Positions 33,870 to 41,812 are shown, numbered from the stretch's first letter. The stretch: 64,000 nt of DNA from JBBQLG01 sp038327655 (GCA_038327655.1 JBBQLG010000004.1:32302-96301), one strand, 5' to 3'. The notes: generated from the letters alone by a model not told the origin. A program made the numbers and translations.

Positions 33870-34355
33870 ATGCCCAACACCTATACCCAACTATATTGCC
33901 AGATAGTCTTCGCGGTGAAAGGCCGTCAGAACCTGATTTCCCGGACGTACAACGAAGAGTTGCATAAATACATAACCGGTATTGTACAGAATCGTGGAGC
34001 CAAATTACTGGCCGTTTACGCCATGCCCGACCATGTCCATTTGTTTGTCGGCTTCAACCCGACCCATACCCTCTCCGATTTGATTCGTGACGTAAAATCG
34101 TCCCCATCCGGCTTTATCAAGGAGAAGGGCTGGGTAAACGCTTTTGCCTGGCAGGAAGGGTACGGCGCGTTCACGTATGGGCAGTCGCAGGTAAAGGACG
34201 TGATTCGGTACGTGTTAGATCAGGAGGAGCATCACCGCAAATGCACCTTTCAATCGGAATACCTGCTGTTCCTGAAGCGATTCGAGGTACCCTATGACCC
34301 AAAATATGTATTCGAGTTTTACGACGAACCAGCCGAAAGTCAGCCACGCGAATAG
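33870..34355 (+). CDS. REP-associated tyrosine transposase (IS200/TnpA-REP-like, Y1 HUH)
   Basis: 161 residues from the ATG at 33870. It has the HUH motif in YAMPDHVHLFVGF and a candidate catalytic tyrosine in GYGAFTYGQSQVKDVI, both typical of IS200/RAYT-type transposases that act on single-stranded hairpins. No IS200-type flanking ends or second gene were found, but an array of four hairpin repeats begins at its stop codon, the hallmark of REP-associated (RAYT) enzymes. The start was chosen because upstream codons do not continue the domain. Probably domesticated and responsible for spreading such repeats. Confidence 0.88.
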   Translation: MPNTYTQLYCQIVFAVKGRQNLISRTYNEELHKYITGIVQNRGAKLLAVYAMPDHVHLFVGFNPTHTLSDLIRDVKSSPSGFIKEKGWVNAFAWQEGYGAFTYGQSQVKDVIRYVLDQEEHHRKCTFQSEYLLFLKRFEVPYDPKYVFEFYDEPAESQPRE

Positions 34356-34538
34356 CCTCAGAGGACGATCTGTCAATAGAGAAAGCTATATCGTCACGCA
34401 CAGATAATGCCCCGGAGGGGCGACCTGTCAATAGCAAGGATATCACCTACGCATCGTTGAAGCCCCGGCGGGGCGACCTGTCAATAGAGAATGCCGAATG
34501 TGAAGCGACATAAGCCCTCGAGGGGCGACCTATCAATC
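34354..34538. repeat. Array of four REP-like hairpin repeats
   Basis: Copies start near 34355, 34409, 34462 and 34514, a spacing of 52-54 bp. Each has a GC hairpin (copy 2 GCCCC-GGA-GGGGC; copy 3 GCCCC-GGC-GGGGC; copy 4 with a T-G pair; copy 1 degenerate) followed by a conserved tail close to GACCTGTCAATAG. Between them lie about 27-bp non-repeated segments. The first copy overlaps the transposase stop codon. Consensus plus adjacent RAYT-like gene indicate REP elements. Confidence 0.85.
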
Positions 34539-34692
34539 GAAACGATCTTCCACAAAACCCCGATTTACGTTAAGCCATTCTGTCACAAAAACACTATTTC
34601 CGCCAGATTTACCGCCAAAATGACCGAAATTCCCACCTGGCCCACCTTTTGTTGGTAGTAATGTGTAAGTAATAACGGTAACCCGACAACCC

Positions 34693-37341
34693 ATGAATCT
34701 CAACGCATACACCATAAAAGCGCAGGAAATTATTCAGCAGGCCGCCCAGATTGCGCAGGGCAACGGCCAGCAAACCGTCGAAACCGGCCATGTGCTGAAA
34801 GCCATTCTGGACGAAGACCCCAACACCGTCGGGTTTCTGGCCAAAAAATCGGGTGTCGATAGCAGTCGCCTGACAATGGCCTTAGACGCCATCGTGAGCA
34901 GCTACCCGAAGGTAACTCTGTCCGGCAGTGACCAACAGGGCATCTATCTGGGCAACGACCTGAACGCAGCCTTACAACGCGCCACCACGAACATGAAAAC
35001 GTTCGGCGATGAGTACGTCAGCGTCGAACTGATGCTGCTGGGGCTCATCGGCGGAAAAGATACCATCGCAACCTTACTGAAAGATGTCGGGTTTAGCGAG
35101 AAGAAAGTCAATGAAGCCATCAAAGAACTACGAGGTAAAGACAACGCTGTGAAAGATCAAAACGCGGAAGCCAAGTACCGGTCCTTAGAGCGGTATAGCA
35201 AGAACCTGAATGAGATGGCGCGTGCGGGAAAAATCGACCCCGTGATTGGCCGCGACGAAGAAATACGGCGGGTGCTCCAGATTCTGAGCCGCCGGACCAA
35301 AAACAACCCGATCCTGATCGGTGAGCCGGGCGTTGGTAAAACCGCCATTGTCGAAGGTTTAGCGCAGCGAATTGTGCAGGGCGACGTTCCCGAAAACCTC
35401 AAATCGAAGATCATTGTCTCGCTCGACATGGGTCTGCTGGTGGCCGGTGCCAAATACAAAGGCGAGTTTGAAGAGCGGCTGAAGGCCGTTATTAAGGAAG
35501 TAACCGATGCCGAAGGCGAAATCATCCTGTTCATCGACGAGATTCATACGCTCATCGGGGCCGGTGGTGGCGAGGGCGCGATGGACGCGGCCAACCTCCT
35601 GAAACCCGCTTTGGCCCGTGGTGAACTCCACGCCATTGGTGCCACCACACTGAAAGAATATCAGAAATACATCGAGAAAGATAAGGCCCTCGAGCGCCGG
35701 TTCCAGTCCGTGTTGGTGGATGAGCCGGACGTAGCGGATGCGATCTCGATTCTGCGCGGTATCAAGGATAAATACGAACTGCACCACGGCGTTCGGATTC
35801 AGGACGACGCCGTTATTGCCGCCGTGGAACTCTCGAACCGCTACATCTCCGACCGGTTTTTGCCCGACAAGGCCATTGACCTCATGGACGAAGCGGCTGC
35901 CAAGATGCGGCTGGAAATCGACTCCGTTCCCGAAGAATTGGACGAGTTGAACCGCCGGATTATGCAGTTGGAGATCGAGCGCGAAGCCATCCGCCGGGAA
36001 GAAAATCGCGAAAAAGAAACCGTTTTGAGCCGTCAACTCGCTGACCTCAGCGAACAGCGTGACGATCTGAAAGCCAAGTGGCAGAACGAAAAATCGGCAC
36101 TTGACCTGATTAGGGCCGAAAAAGAGAAGATTGACCAGTACAAAATCGAAGCCGAGCAGGCCGAACGCGCCGGTGATTACGGCCGCGTTGCTGAACTACG
36201 CTACGGCAAGATTCTGGAAAGCGAGAACAAGCTGAAGGAGTTGCAGAGCCAGAGCAAAGATAGTCAGGGCGACAAAGGCATGTTGCAGGAGGAAGTTACC
36301 GCCGACGACATCGCTGAAGTAGTGGCCAAGTGGACGGGCATTCCGGTGAGCCGAATGATGCAGTCGGAACGCGAAAAACTGCTGCACCTCGAAGATGAGC
36401 TGGCCAAACGCGTAGCCGGTCAGGAAGAAGCCATCGAAGTCGTGGCCGACGCCGTTCGCCGGAGCCGCGCCGGGATGCAGGACCCCAAGCGGCCGATTGG
36501 CTCGTTCATTTTCCTCGGCACCACCGGCGTTGGCAAAACCGAACTGGCGAAAGCCTTAGCCGATTACCTGTTCAATGACGACAATGCGCTGGTACGGATC
36601 GACATGTCGGAATACCAGGAACGCCATGCCGTCAGCCGCCTGATTGGTGCCCCTCCGGGTTACGTGGGCTACGACGAAGGTGGTCAGTTGACCGAAGCCG
36701 TACGCCGGAAACCATACAGCGTCATTCTGCTGGACGAGATCGAAAAAGCCCACCCCGATGTGTTCAACATCCTGCTCCAGGTGCTGGACGATGGCCGCCT
36801 GACGGACAGTAAAGGACGCGTGGCGAACTTCAAAAATACGATCATCATCATGACCTCGAACATCGGTTCGCACATCATCCGCGAGCGGTTCGCCGAGATC
36901 ACCAAGAGCAACCGGGAGCAGATCATCGACGATACCAAGATCGAAGTGTTCGAGTTGCTGAAACAGACCCTACGGCCCGAGTTTTTAAACCGGATCGACG
37001 AGATTGTGATGTTCCAGCCGCTGACCCGCGCCGAGATTCGCAAGATTGTGGGTATTCAGTTCAAGCAGATTCAGCAGCGGCTGGCCGATCAGGGCATCAC
37101 GCTTGAAGCAGACTCCGAGGTACTCGACTTCATCGGCAACGAAGGCTTCGATCCGCAGTTTGGTGCCCGGCCGTTGAAACGTGTATTACAGCGTCGCATC
37201 CTGAACGCCCTCTCGAAAGAGATTTTATCGGGCCGCATTCAGAAAGACGCCGTCGTGGGCATGATGATGAACGAAGACGAAACCGGCAGCAAAGACATCA
37301 TCTTCTACAACCTCGACAAGATGGTGCCGGTGCTGGAGTAA
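34693..37341 (+). CDS. clpB: ATP-dependent disaggregase ClpB
   Basis: 882 residues. An N-terminal Clp domain is followed by AAA+ module 1 (Walker A GEPGVGKTAIVEG, Walker B LFIDEIHTLIG), the long coiled-coil middle domain (about 405-530, ELDELNRRIMQLEIEREA), AAA+ module 2 (GTTGVGKTELAKAL; GAPPGYVGYDEGG) and the D2-small domain with GARPLKRVLQRRI. It lacks the ClpA/ClpX IGF-loop for ClpP binding, so it refolds aggregates with DnaK rather than feeding a protease. Slightly longer than the usual 850-870. Followed by a strong terminator. Confidence 0.97.
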   Translation: MNLNAYTIKAQEIIQQAAQIAQGNGQQTVETGHVLKAILDEDPNTVGFLAKKSGVDSSRLTMALDAIVSSYPKVTLSGSDQQGIYLGNDLNAALQRATTNMKTFGDEYVSVELMLLGLIGGKDTIATLLKDVGFSEKKVNEAIKELRGKDNAVKDQNAEAKYRSLERYSKNLNEMARAGKIDPVIGRDEEIRRVLQILSRRTKNNPILIGEPGVGKTAIVEGLAQRIVQGDVPENLKSKIIVSLDMGLLVAGAKYKGEFEERLKAVIKEVTDAEGEIILFIDEIHTLIGAGGGEGAMDAANLLKPALARGELHAIGATTLKEYQKYIEKDKALERRFQSVLVDEPDVADAISILRGIKDKYELHHGVRIQDDAVIAAVELSNRYISDRFLPDKAIDLMDEAAAKMRLEIDSVPEELDELNRRIMQLEIEREAIRREENREKETVLSRQLADLSEQRDDLKAKWQNEKSALDLIRAEKEKIDQYKIEAEQAERAGDYGRVAELRYGKILESENKLKELQSQSKDSQGDKGMLQEEVTADDIAEVVAKWTGIPVSRMMQSEREKLLHLEDELAKRVAGQEEAIEVVADAVRRSRAGMQDPKRPIGSFIFLGTTGVGKTELAKALADYLFNDDNALVRIDMSEYQERHAVSRLIGAPPGYVGYDEGGQLTEAVRRKPYSVILLDEIEKAHPDVFNILLQVLDDGRLTDSKGRVANFKNTIIIMTSNIGSHIIRERFAEITKSNREQIIDDTKIEVFELLKQTLRPEFLNRIDEIVMFQPLTRAEIRKIVGIQFKQIQQRLADQGITLEADSEVLDFIGNEGFDPQFGARPLKRVLQRRILNALSKEILSGRIQKDAVVGMMMNEDETGSKDIIFYNLDKMVPVLE

Positions 37342-37357
37342 CAGATTTGAGATATGG

Positions 37358-37387
37358 AAAACGCCCGGCTGGAAGGTCGGGCGTTTT
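37358..37387 (+). terminator. Intrinsic terminator of clpB
   Basis: AAAACGCCCG (37358-37367) pairs perfectly with CGGGCGTTTT (37378-37387), 17 bp after the clpB stop. Confidence 0.8.
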
Positions 37388-37400
37388 CGTCTATACTGTG

Positions 37401-37408
37401 TATCTTTG
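37401..37408 (+). promoter_or_regulatory. Bacteroidota-type -7 box for toxin-antitoxin operon
   Basis: TATCTTTG fits TAnnTTTG and lies 24 bp before the antitoxin ATG at 37432. Confidence 0.5.
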
Positions 37409-37431
37409 TTGACTGCCTAAACGCTCATTTT

Positions 37432-37641
37432 ATGCCTACTGTCCAATACGTCACAGATGTCAACGGCAAGCCGCTTTACGTGCAGCTTCCGATTAAGGAG
37501 TACGAAAAATTACTGGCTGGTGCTGAAGAATTGGCCGACATTACCGCTTACAAAAAAGCAAAGGCACAGCCCGGAAAATCCATACCGTTCGACGAAGCCT
37601 TCAAAGAGATTGAAGCGCATCACCGCAAGCACAACGCGTGA
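37432..37641 (+). CDS. Antitoxin, RelB/Phd-like
   Basis: 69 residues from the ATG at 37432 (MPTVQYVTDVNGKPLYVQLP), the start that gives the typical YefM/Phd-like beginning; the open frame extends upstream through the clpB terminator. The C-terminal half is acidic-basic mixed (AKAQPGKSIPFDEAFKEIEA), suited to wrap the toxin. The stop overlaps the toxin start (TGATG), a classical coupled pair. Confidence in the pairing is high, in the exact family moderate. Confidence 0.8.
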   Translation: MPTVQYVTDVNGKPLYVQLPIKEYEKLLAGAEELADITAYKKAKAQPGKSIPFDEAFKEIEAHHRKHNA

Positions 37642-37898
37642 TGTATACAGTTGTCCTGACGGAATATGCTATTCGGCAATTAAAGAAAATCAATCCCCAG
37701 ATGCTGGCTAAACTTAAAGGGGCCATTGCTTCGCTGGCTGATGAGCCGCGCCCACATAACTCTATTAAGTTAACAAACGTGGAAGCATACCGCATTCGGG
37801 TTGGGAATTACCGTATCGTTTATGAGATTAACGACGGGATATTAACAGTAACGGTGGTCGATGTATCAGACCGGAAGGAGACGTATCGGAAGAAATAA
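37641..37898 (+). CDS. RelE-family toxin
   Basis: 85 residues from the ATG at 37641 (a GTG one codon earlier is also in frame). MYTVVLTEYAIRQLKKINPQ, then PRPHNSIKLTNVEAYRIRVG and NYRIVYEINDGILTVTVVDV match RelE-type ribosome-dependent mRNA interferases, including the conserved Arg residues and final RKETYRKK. Translationally coupled to the antitoxin upstream. Confidence 0.88.
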   Translation: MYTVVLTEYAIRQLKKINPQMLAKLKGAIASLADEPRPHNSIKLTNVEAYRIRVGNYRIVYEINDGILTVTVVDVSDRKETYRKK

Positions 37899-37989
37899 TA
37901 TTGCCACGCGTGAGGAGAGCACTTTCAGTAGAACTCTATAAAGTCACTATCTACCTATCTCGGCTTTATCTTTACTAAAACGGTACATC

Positions 37990-38211
37990 ATGACTCCCCC
38001 GGCCAAGCCAACTAATTTGCAAGTCGAACTGATACAAACGTTCGCCTATTCATTGCCTGATGAGCAATTAGCGGAGATTCATCAGTTGTTGGCACAGTAT
38101 TTTCTGGAGAAAGCCGATGCCGAAATGGATAAACTCTGGCAGGAGAACAGTTGGACTGAAGCTACTGCTGACAATTGGGCAAAAGGCCATGGGACGCCTT
38201 ACGCAACCTAA
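37990..38211 (+). CDS. Antitoxin-like small protein, partner of broken PIN toxin
   Basis: 73 residues (MTPPAKPTNLQVELIQTFAY). The sequence resembles the small helical proteins that precede PIN toxins in Bacteroidota: LPDEQLAEIHQLLAQYFLEK followed by an acidic, Trp-containing tail. Three bases after its stop lies the remnant of a PIN-domain gene, which supports the antitoxin role. It may now be an orphan antitoxin. Confidence 0.65.
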   Translation: MTPPAKPTNLQVELIQTFAYSLPDEQLAEIHQLLAQYFLEKADAEMDKLWQENSWTEATADNWAKGHGTPYAT

Positions 38212-38213
38212 TA

Positions 38214-38356
38214 ATGAGGGTTGTTATTGATACAAATGTACTTTTAGCGGCCCTGCCTAAAGTCTCGCGTTTACGGTTTACGCGACAGCTGCTGGCCAAA
38301 TTGATCTGGTGGTCAGTCCTGCCATTTTACTGGATGATGGCGTAGTCTGTATTTGA
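38214..38356 (+). pseudogene. Truncated, frameshifted PIN-domain (VapC-like) toxin
   Basis: The first frame begins MRVVIDTNVLLAALPKVSRL, the typical N-terminus of a PIN nuclease with the first catalytic Asp. It then becomes unlike PIN and stops at 38345. In the +2 frame from about 38288 the expected continuation AAGQIDLVVSPAILLDD can be read, ending at a stop at 38354-38356. Full PIN toxins have about 130 residues, so the gene is shifted and missing its last two thirds with the remaining acidic residues. It follows its presumed antitoxin by 2 bp. Confidence 0.8.
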
Positions 38357-38374
38357 AAAACTCCTGCACAATAA

Positions 38375-38417
38375 ATGCCCAACAGACTCCAACTATAATC
38401 TGGAGTCTACTGGGCAT
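38375..38417. terminator. Hairpin between PIN remnant and rtcB
   Basis: Arms 38375-38391 and 38401-38417 pair over 17 positions with two mismatches; CTTTTT follows on the plus strand. It lies 27 bp beyond the rtcB stop. Confidence 0.65.
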
Positions 38418-38443
38418 CACTCTTTTTACAACCATCCAAGCGG

Positions 38444-39985
38444 TTAATCCTCGCGGCCTTCTTTGCGGTTGGCATCGGCCATGCGCACGATTTTCGGGGT
38501 GAACGTGGCCAGCACCGACACCAGATCGCGCTGCGCATTAATAACGGTGTCGACGTTTTTGTACACCATCGGTGCTTCGTCCAGGTCGCCACCCACGAGT
38601 TGAATACCCGCTTCGGTCAGGGCTTTGTTCCACTGCGAACGCGTCAGGGTGTTGAACGCCTGTGTCCGCGACATCAACCGCCCGGCCCCGTGCGACGCCG
38701 AATTGATCGACTCCGCATTACCCCGCCCGCGCACTACAAAACCCGGCTGGGTCATCGAGCCGGGAATAATGCCCAGCACACCCAATCCGGCCGGGGTAGC
38801 CCCCTTCCGGTGAACAATCACGTCGCGGCCATCGGCGAGTTGCTCTTTCCAGGCGAAGTTATGGTGATTCTCGACCATCACCAGAGGCTTCTCGCGTAAG
38901 GCTCTGGCCATCTTTCGGTGAATTTCGTGGTGATTGGCCGATGCATAGTCCCCGGCCAGATTCATGGCAATCCAGTACGATTGGCCTTCTTCCGAATTCA
39001 GATCGAGCCACGCCAGATGAGCAGCCTGTTTCGGTAATTTGGTCTTCTGCATGGCCAGTTTTGAGTAGTAATTAGCTACAGATCCGCCAAACCCGCGTGA
39101 GCCGGAGTGCGACAGCAAGGCCAGATACGAACCCGGAGGCAAATTCAAGGCGTCGTGCTCCGCCGGGTCGTCCTGCGCGTGTACCTCAACAGTGCCCCAC
39201 TCCACAAAGTGGTTACCGGTGCCGGAACTGCCTAACTGACGATAAGCTTTGTCTTTCAGATCACGAATCACTTTGGTGGCCTGCCATTCGGGCAAGTCCA
39301 TTACGCTCTCGTCTATCTTCTCACGGGTTTCGCCCCCCATGCCAAACTTGGTTTGCTCCACTAATGCTTTCTTCAGCAGGTGCGGCTCGCGGGTTAAAAA
39401 AGCGGGCGGCAAATCGAATACGGACAGACACATTCGGCAGGCAATGTCGACGCCGACCGCAAACGGGATAACCGTGTTTGCCTCCGTTGCGAGTACCCCG
39501 CCAATGGGTAAACCGTAGCCCTGGTGGGCATCGGGCATGAGGGCACCCGCCACAGCTATCGGCAACGTGGCCGCCGTTTCCATTTGTTTCAGCGCACTTT
39601 CTTCAATCTGCTCGCGACCAAACACGGCGTAGGGTAATGGTCCGGTACGCAGGTCGACTGTTTGCGCGGCCTGTTTTTCGGTACTGCTCAGTACATACGG
39701 AGCTGGTTCGGGCGGCAGATACCCCACGCCCGCTTCGCTGAGGGGTACCGAAATGCCCTGTTTGTTTAACTCATAAATGGCCTGGGCCAGATTGGTCACT
39801 TTATTTTTGGCGTAAGCGTATTTTTTGGGGTTCTGAATCATCTGCGCCAGCAAACCCAGCACCCTCTCCTTAGGGTAGTTGGCCCGTTGCACCAGTCCAT
39901 TGGCTACCCGCAAAAAACGGCCGTGCAAGTAGTCGGGAATCGGCCCTAACGCTAAAATATCGTCAACTGAAATTGAGGTTTCCAT
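38444..39985 (-). CDS. rtcB: RNA-splicing ligase RtcB
   Basis: 513 residues. RtcB motifs are complete: metal-binding VDIACRMCLSVF, GNHFVEWG, LSHSGSRGFGG, the guanylylated-histidine region VHRKGATPAG, and SHGAGRLMSR. RtcB joins 2',3'-cyclic phosphate or 3'-phosphate RNA ends to 5'-OH ends with GTP and Mn2+, repairing cleaved tRNA or rRNA. It is longer than E. coli RtcB (408) owing to an N-terminal helical extension of about 90 residues. It is downstream of a slipin gene in the same direction; the pair, with a divergent WYL regulator, forms an RNA-repair locus. No RtcA or archease gene is nearby. Confidence 0.96.
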   Translation of the reverse strand: METSISVDDILALGPIPDYLHGRFLRVANGLVQRANYPKERVLGLLAQMIQNPKKYAYAKNKVTNLAQAIYELNKQGISVPLSEAGVGYLPPEPAPYVLSSTEKQAAQTVDLRTGPLPYAVFGREQIEESALKQMETAATLPIAVAGALMPDAHQGYGLPIGGVLATEANTVIPFAVGVDIACRMCLSVFDLPPAFLTREPHLLKKALVEQTKFGMGGETREKIDESVMDLPEWQATKVIRDLKDKAYRQLGSSGTGNHFVEWGTVEVHAQDDPAEHDALNLPPGSYLALLSHSGSRGFGGSVANYYSKLAMQKTKLPKQAAHLAWLDLNSEEGQSYWIAMNLAGDYASANHHEIHRKMARALREKPLVMVENHHNFAWKEQLADGRDVIVHRKGATPAGLGVLGIIPGSMTQPGFVVRGRGNAESINSASHGAGRLMSRTQAFNTLTRSQWNKALTEAGIQLVGGDLDEAPMVYKNVDTVINAQRDLVSVLATFTPKIVRMADANRKEGRED

Positions 39986-40010
39986 TGGATTATTTTTTTA
40001 TGTATCCGGC

Positions 40011-40070
40011 TGATTAAGCCAGTCAGCCAACGCTCAGGGATGCGTCGGCATTAGCCAACCGGCTTAATCA
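40011..40070. repeat. Hairpin in the slipin-rtcB spacer
   Basis: TGATTAAGCCAGT (40011-40023) pairs with ACCGGCTTAATCA (40058-40070) with one mismatch, and the intervening sequence can pair partly further. It lies within the 116-bp spacer inside the operon. Confidence 0.5.
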
Positions 40071-40101
40071 ACACGACAAAAACTACTGTTCGGCGGCAGC
40101 A

Positions 40102-41247
40102 TCAACTACCCCGGACCCGCGCCCGAACGAAGAGTTGCTTCAACTGATCGACCATCGAGCCATCGTTGGATACGGAAATGGAGCCGATTTTGTCCGCAAT
40201 TTTTTCTACGTATTCCATCTCCTTCAATTTCCAGAGCATTTCGTTGTCTTCCATCAATTTGGCCGTGTTCAGCAGGCTGCGCGTCGACGCGGTTTCTTCC
40301 CGGCGCATAATGCTGTTGGCCTGCGCTTTCTTTTCAGCCATCAGCACCTGGTTCATGATGTCGCGCATGTCGCCGGGCAGTATAACATCGCGGACGCCAC
40401 CGGTACGAAGTTCGACACCCAATTGGGCCGCTTTTGCCGCCGTAGAAGCCATAACATACGCAGCCAGTTCACCTTTTTTATCCAGCAATTCGTCCAGCGT
40501 CAGCCCGCCAATGTATTCCCGCAACGCCAACTGCACGGCCACGTACAACTGCTTATCGTGGTCCTTGTTATCAACCAAAGCCTTAATAATGTCCTGCACC
40601 TGGTACTGCACGTAAAAGCTCAACCGGAGCGACGCTTTGTCTTTAGTCAGAATCTCCTGCCCAGCTATTTCAATCTGCTGCTGACGCATATCGGCCTTCA
40701 GGACGTGGATTGACGTCGTATTTTTCCACCAGTAGTACGTACCAGCCGTCAGTATCCGGTCGAATTTCCAGTCGATGAATAACACGCCCTGCTCATGAGC
40801 CTCCACCGTGTAGGTCCGTACAAAGGCACCCAGCGGTTGCGGCATCAGCGCGGCCAGGTTGATGCTGGCCGGAATGTCGAGTTGGCTCAGATCCGCTTTT
40901 ACGTAGTAGTACGGCTCAACTCCACTCCGACGAGCCGATTTCCAATACGCCCAGCGACCCTTAGTCAGCACCGCGTGAAAAAGCCCGTTCGTTTCGTCGA
41001 TGCGTTCGTATTGCAGCGCGATTTCACTATCCATCACCTCAACGACGTCGAGCGCAGCGGCCACTTCGGGGTAATCCAGCAGGAGAGCCAAATCGCAGGG
41101 TGGATTTTGGAACCGCTCGCCCTGGTTGTAGACGTAGACGGTTTCGCTGGCCCAGAGCCAGTGGTTGCCTTCGGTCAGTATTTTCCGGTAGCCGCCATGT
41201 TTAAAAACCAACCCGATTTGATGGGCCAGGATGCGTACAGTTTTCAT
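40102..41247 (-). CDS. Slipin (SPFH/band-7) protein without membrane segment
   Basis: 381 residues. The C-terminal half is a band-7/SPFH domain: ILTKDKASLRLSFYVQYQVQ, then ALREYIGGLTLDELLDKKGE, GVELRTGGVRDVILPGDMR and a final helical region with AEKKAQANSIMRREETASTR. Typical slipins start with a membrane hairpin; this one does not. Its first segment HQIGLVFKHGGYRKILTEGN resembles a later segment HEQGVLFIDWKFDRILTAGT, so the SPFH entry motif seems duplicated. It is upstream of rtcB and probably cotranscribed; slipin-RtcB pairs recur in bacteria, but the slipin role is unknown. Confidence 0.88.
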   Translation of the reverse strand: MKTVRILAHQIGLVFKHGGYRKILTEGNHWLWASETVYVYNQGERFQNPPCDLALLLDYPEVAAALDVVEVMDSEIALQYERIDETNGLFHAVLTKGRWAYWKSARRSGVEPYYYVKADLSQLDIPASINLAALMPQPLGAFVRTYTVEAHEQGVLFIDWKFDRILTAGTYYWWKNTTSIHVLKADMRQQQIEIAGQEILTKDKASLRLSFYVQYQVQDIIKALVDNKDHDKQLYVAVQLALREYIGGLTLDELLDKKGELAAYVMASTAAKAAQLGVELRTGGVRDVILPGDMRDIMNQVLMAEKKAQANSIMRREETASTRSLLNTAKLMEDNEMLWKLKEMEYVEKIADKIGSISVSNDGSMVDQLKQLFVRARVRGS

Positions 41248-41373
41248 TGATTTATGTATTAAGTGAACGGGTAATGCTTATGACAATCAGCCCGAAGCTT
41301 CCCCGGTAGCTAAAGCGGAAGTCTGCCTGGCGTTTGCTTTGGTACACTGGTGCTGACCAAAATCGAGCTGGCG

Positions 41374-41452
41374 GTGGGGTGAACGGTCGCTACGGCTTCC
41401 GCCCCATCCCTGACCAGCGTCTTTTTCCGGTCAGTTACAGCGTACACCCCAC
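41374..41452 (-). ncRNA. Candidate structured RNA domain in the slipin-rtcB leader
   Basis: The arms GTGGGGTG (41374-41381) and CACCCCAC (41445-41452) pair perfectly over 8 bp, followed by ACG/CGT (41383-41385 with 41441-41443). Inside, CTGACC (41410-41415) pairs with GGTCAG (41429-41434), leaving a purine-rich loop on the minus strand. The strand is assigned by orientation of the slipin-rtcB operon and is not proven; being palindromic, the helices could form from either strand. Confidence 0.4.
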
Positions 41453-41616
41453 AATGGCGGCACAGACCTGCTGGCTCGGGCTACTCGGGTCGCCGGGGCG
41501 ACTGCTGCATCCGGGTAAGCTCAGGACACAACCGGATAGCTTCTGACTGACAGTTAACCTAAGGTGACCTGTTTTACAAGTGGTCAACTTTTCCAACCAA
41601 CGGATCAACGGAACAG

Positions 41617-41671
41617 GTTGATAGCGGGATTCGAACCCGCATTCAGGTGACAGAAACAATCCATAACCAAC
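41617..41671 (-). ncRNA. tRNA-like minihelix (T-arm plus acceptor) upstream of slipin-rtcB
   Basis: On the minus strand, positions 41640-41624 read GCGGG-TTCGAAT-CCCGC, a perfect T-stem with a standard T-loop. The following TATCAAC (41623-41617) pairs with GTTGGTT (41671-41665) over six of seven positions including one G-T pair, giving an acceptor-like stem. Only 24 nt lie between the acceptor 5' strand and the T-arm, so there is no room for normal D and anticodon arms. No CCA follows. It is not a normal tRNA: either a tRNA-mimic module like that of YrlA RNAs in some rtcB operons, or a tRNA fragment. Confidence 0.5.
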
Positions 41672-41785
41672 AGTATATCCAAAGCCAGCGGCTGCGAACA
41701 CTATGGGGCTATCCGGAAACCCGCATCTGGTTTGGTCATCGACGTTTTTATCGCAACGGCGAACCGTCCTCACAAAGGTTGTTGG

Positions 41786-41812
41786 CTACTGCGCAGTGTT
41801 TTTGCGTAGTAG
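41786..41812. promoter_or_regulatory. Inverted repeat, candidate WYL-regulator operator
   Basis: CTACTGCGCA (41786-41795) and TGCGTAGTAG (41803-41812) form 10-bp arms with one mismatch and a 7-bp spacer. It lies 38 bp before the WYL gene and upstream of the minus-strand RNA-like region, so one protein bound here could control both directions. Confidence 0.45.

Noticed and set aside
33870..34355. An active IS200 insertion sequence
   Set aside because: No paired terminal hairpins flanking the gene, no second gene and no target duplication were seen; only a one-sided REP array. A domesticated RAYT is more likely.
34354..34538. Possible CRISPR array with 26-bp repeats and 27-bp spacers
   Set aside because: Repeats contain a strong internal hairpin and degenerate quickly (copy 1), there are no cas genes in the window, and a RAYT-type HUH gene is directly adjacent. 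A REP array explains it better.
33759..38356. The transposase and toxin-antitoxin region as a genomic island or prophage remnant
   Set aside because: clpB, a core gene, lies in the middle, there is no integrase or tRNA boundary, and base composition looks continuous. It is better seen as separate small accessory genes.
41617..41671. A normal tRNA gene
   Set aside because: T-arm and a partial acceptor stem exist, but only 24 nt separate them, leaving no room for D and anticodon arms, and no CCA follows. Kept as a tRNA-like element instead.
41334..41773. Two overlapping open frames (about 70 and 112 codons) between the slipin and WYL genes
   Set aside because: No domain, signal or membrane features were seen in either, and the region shows RNA-type pairing.
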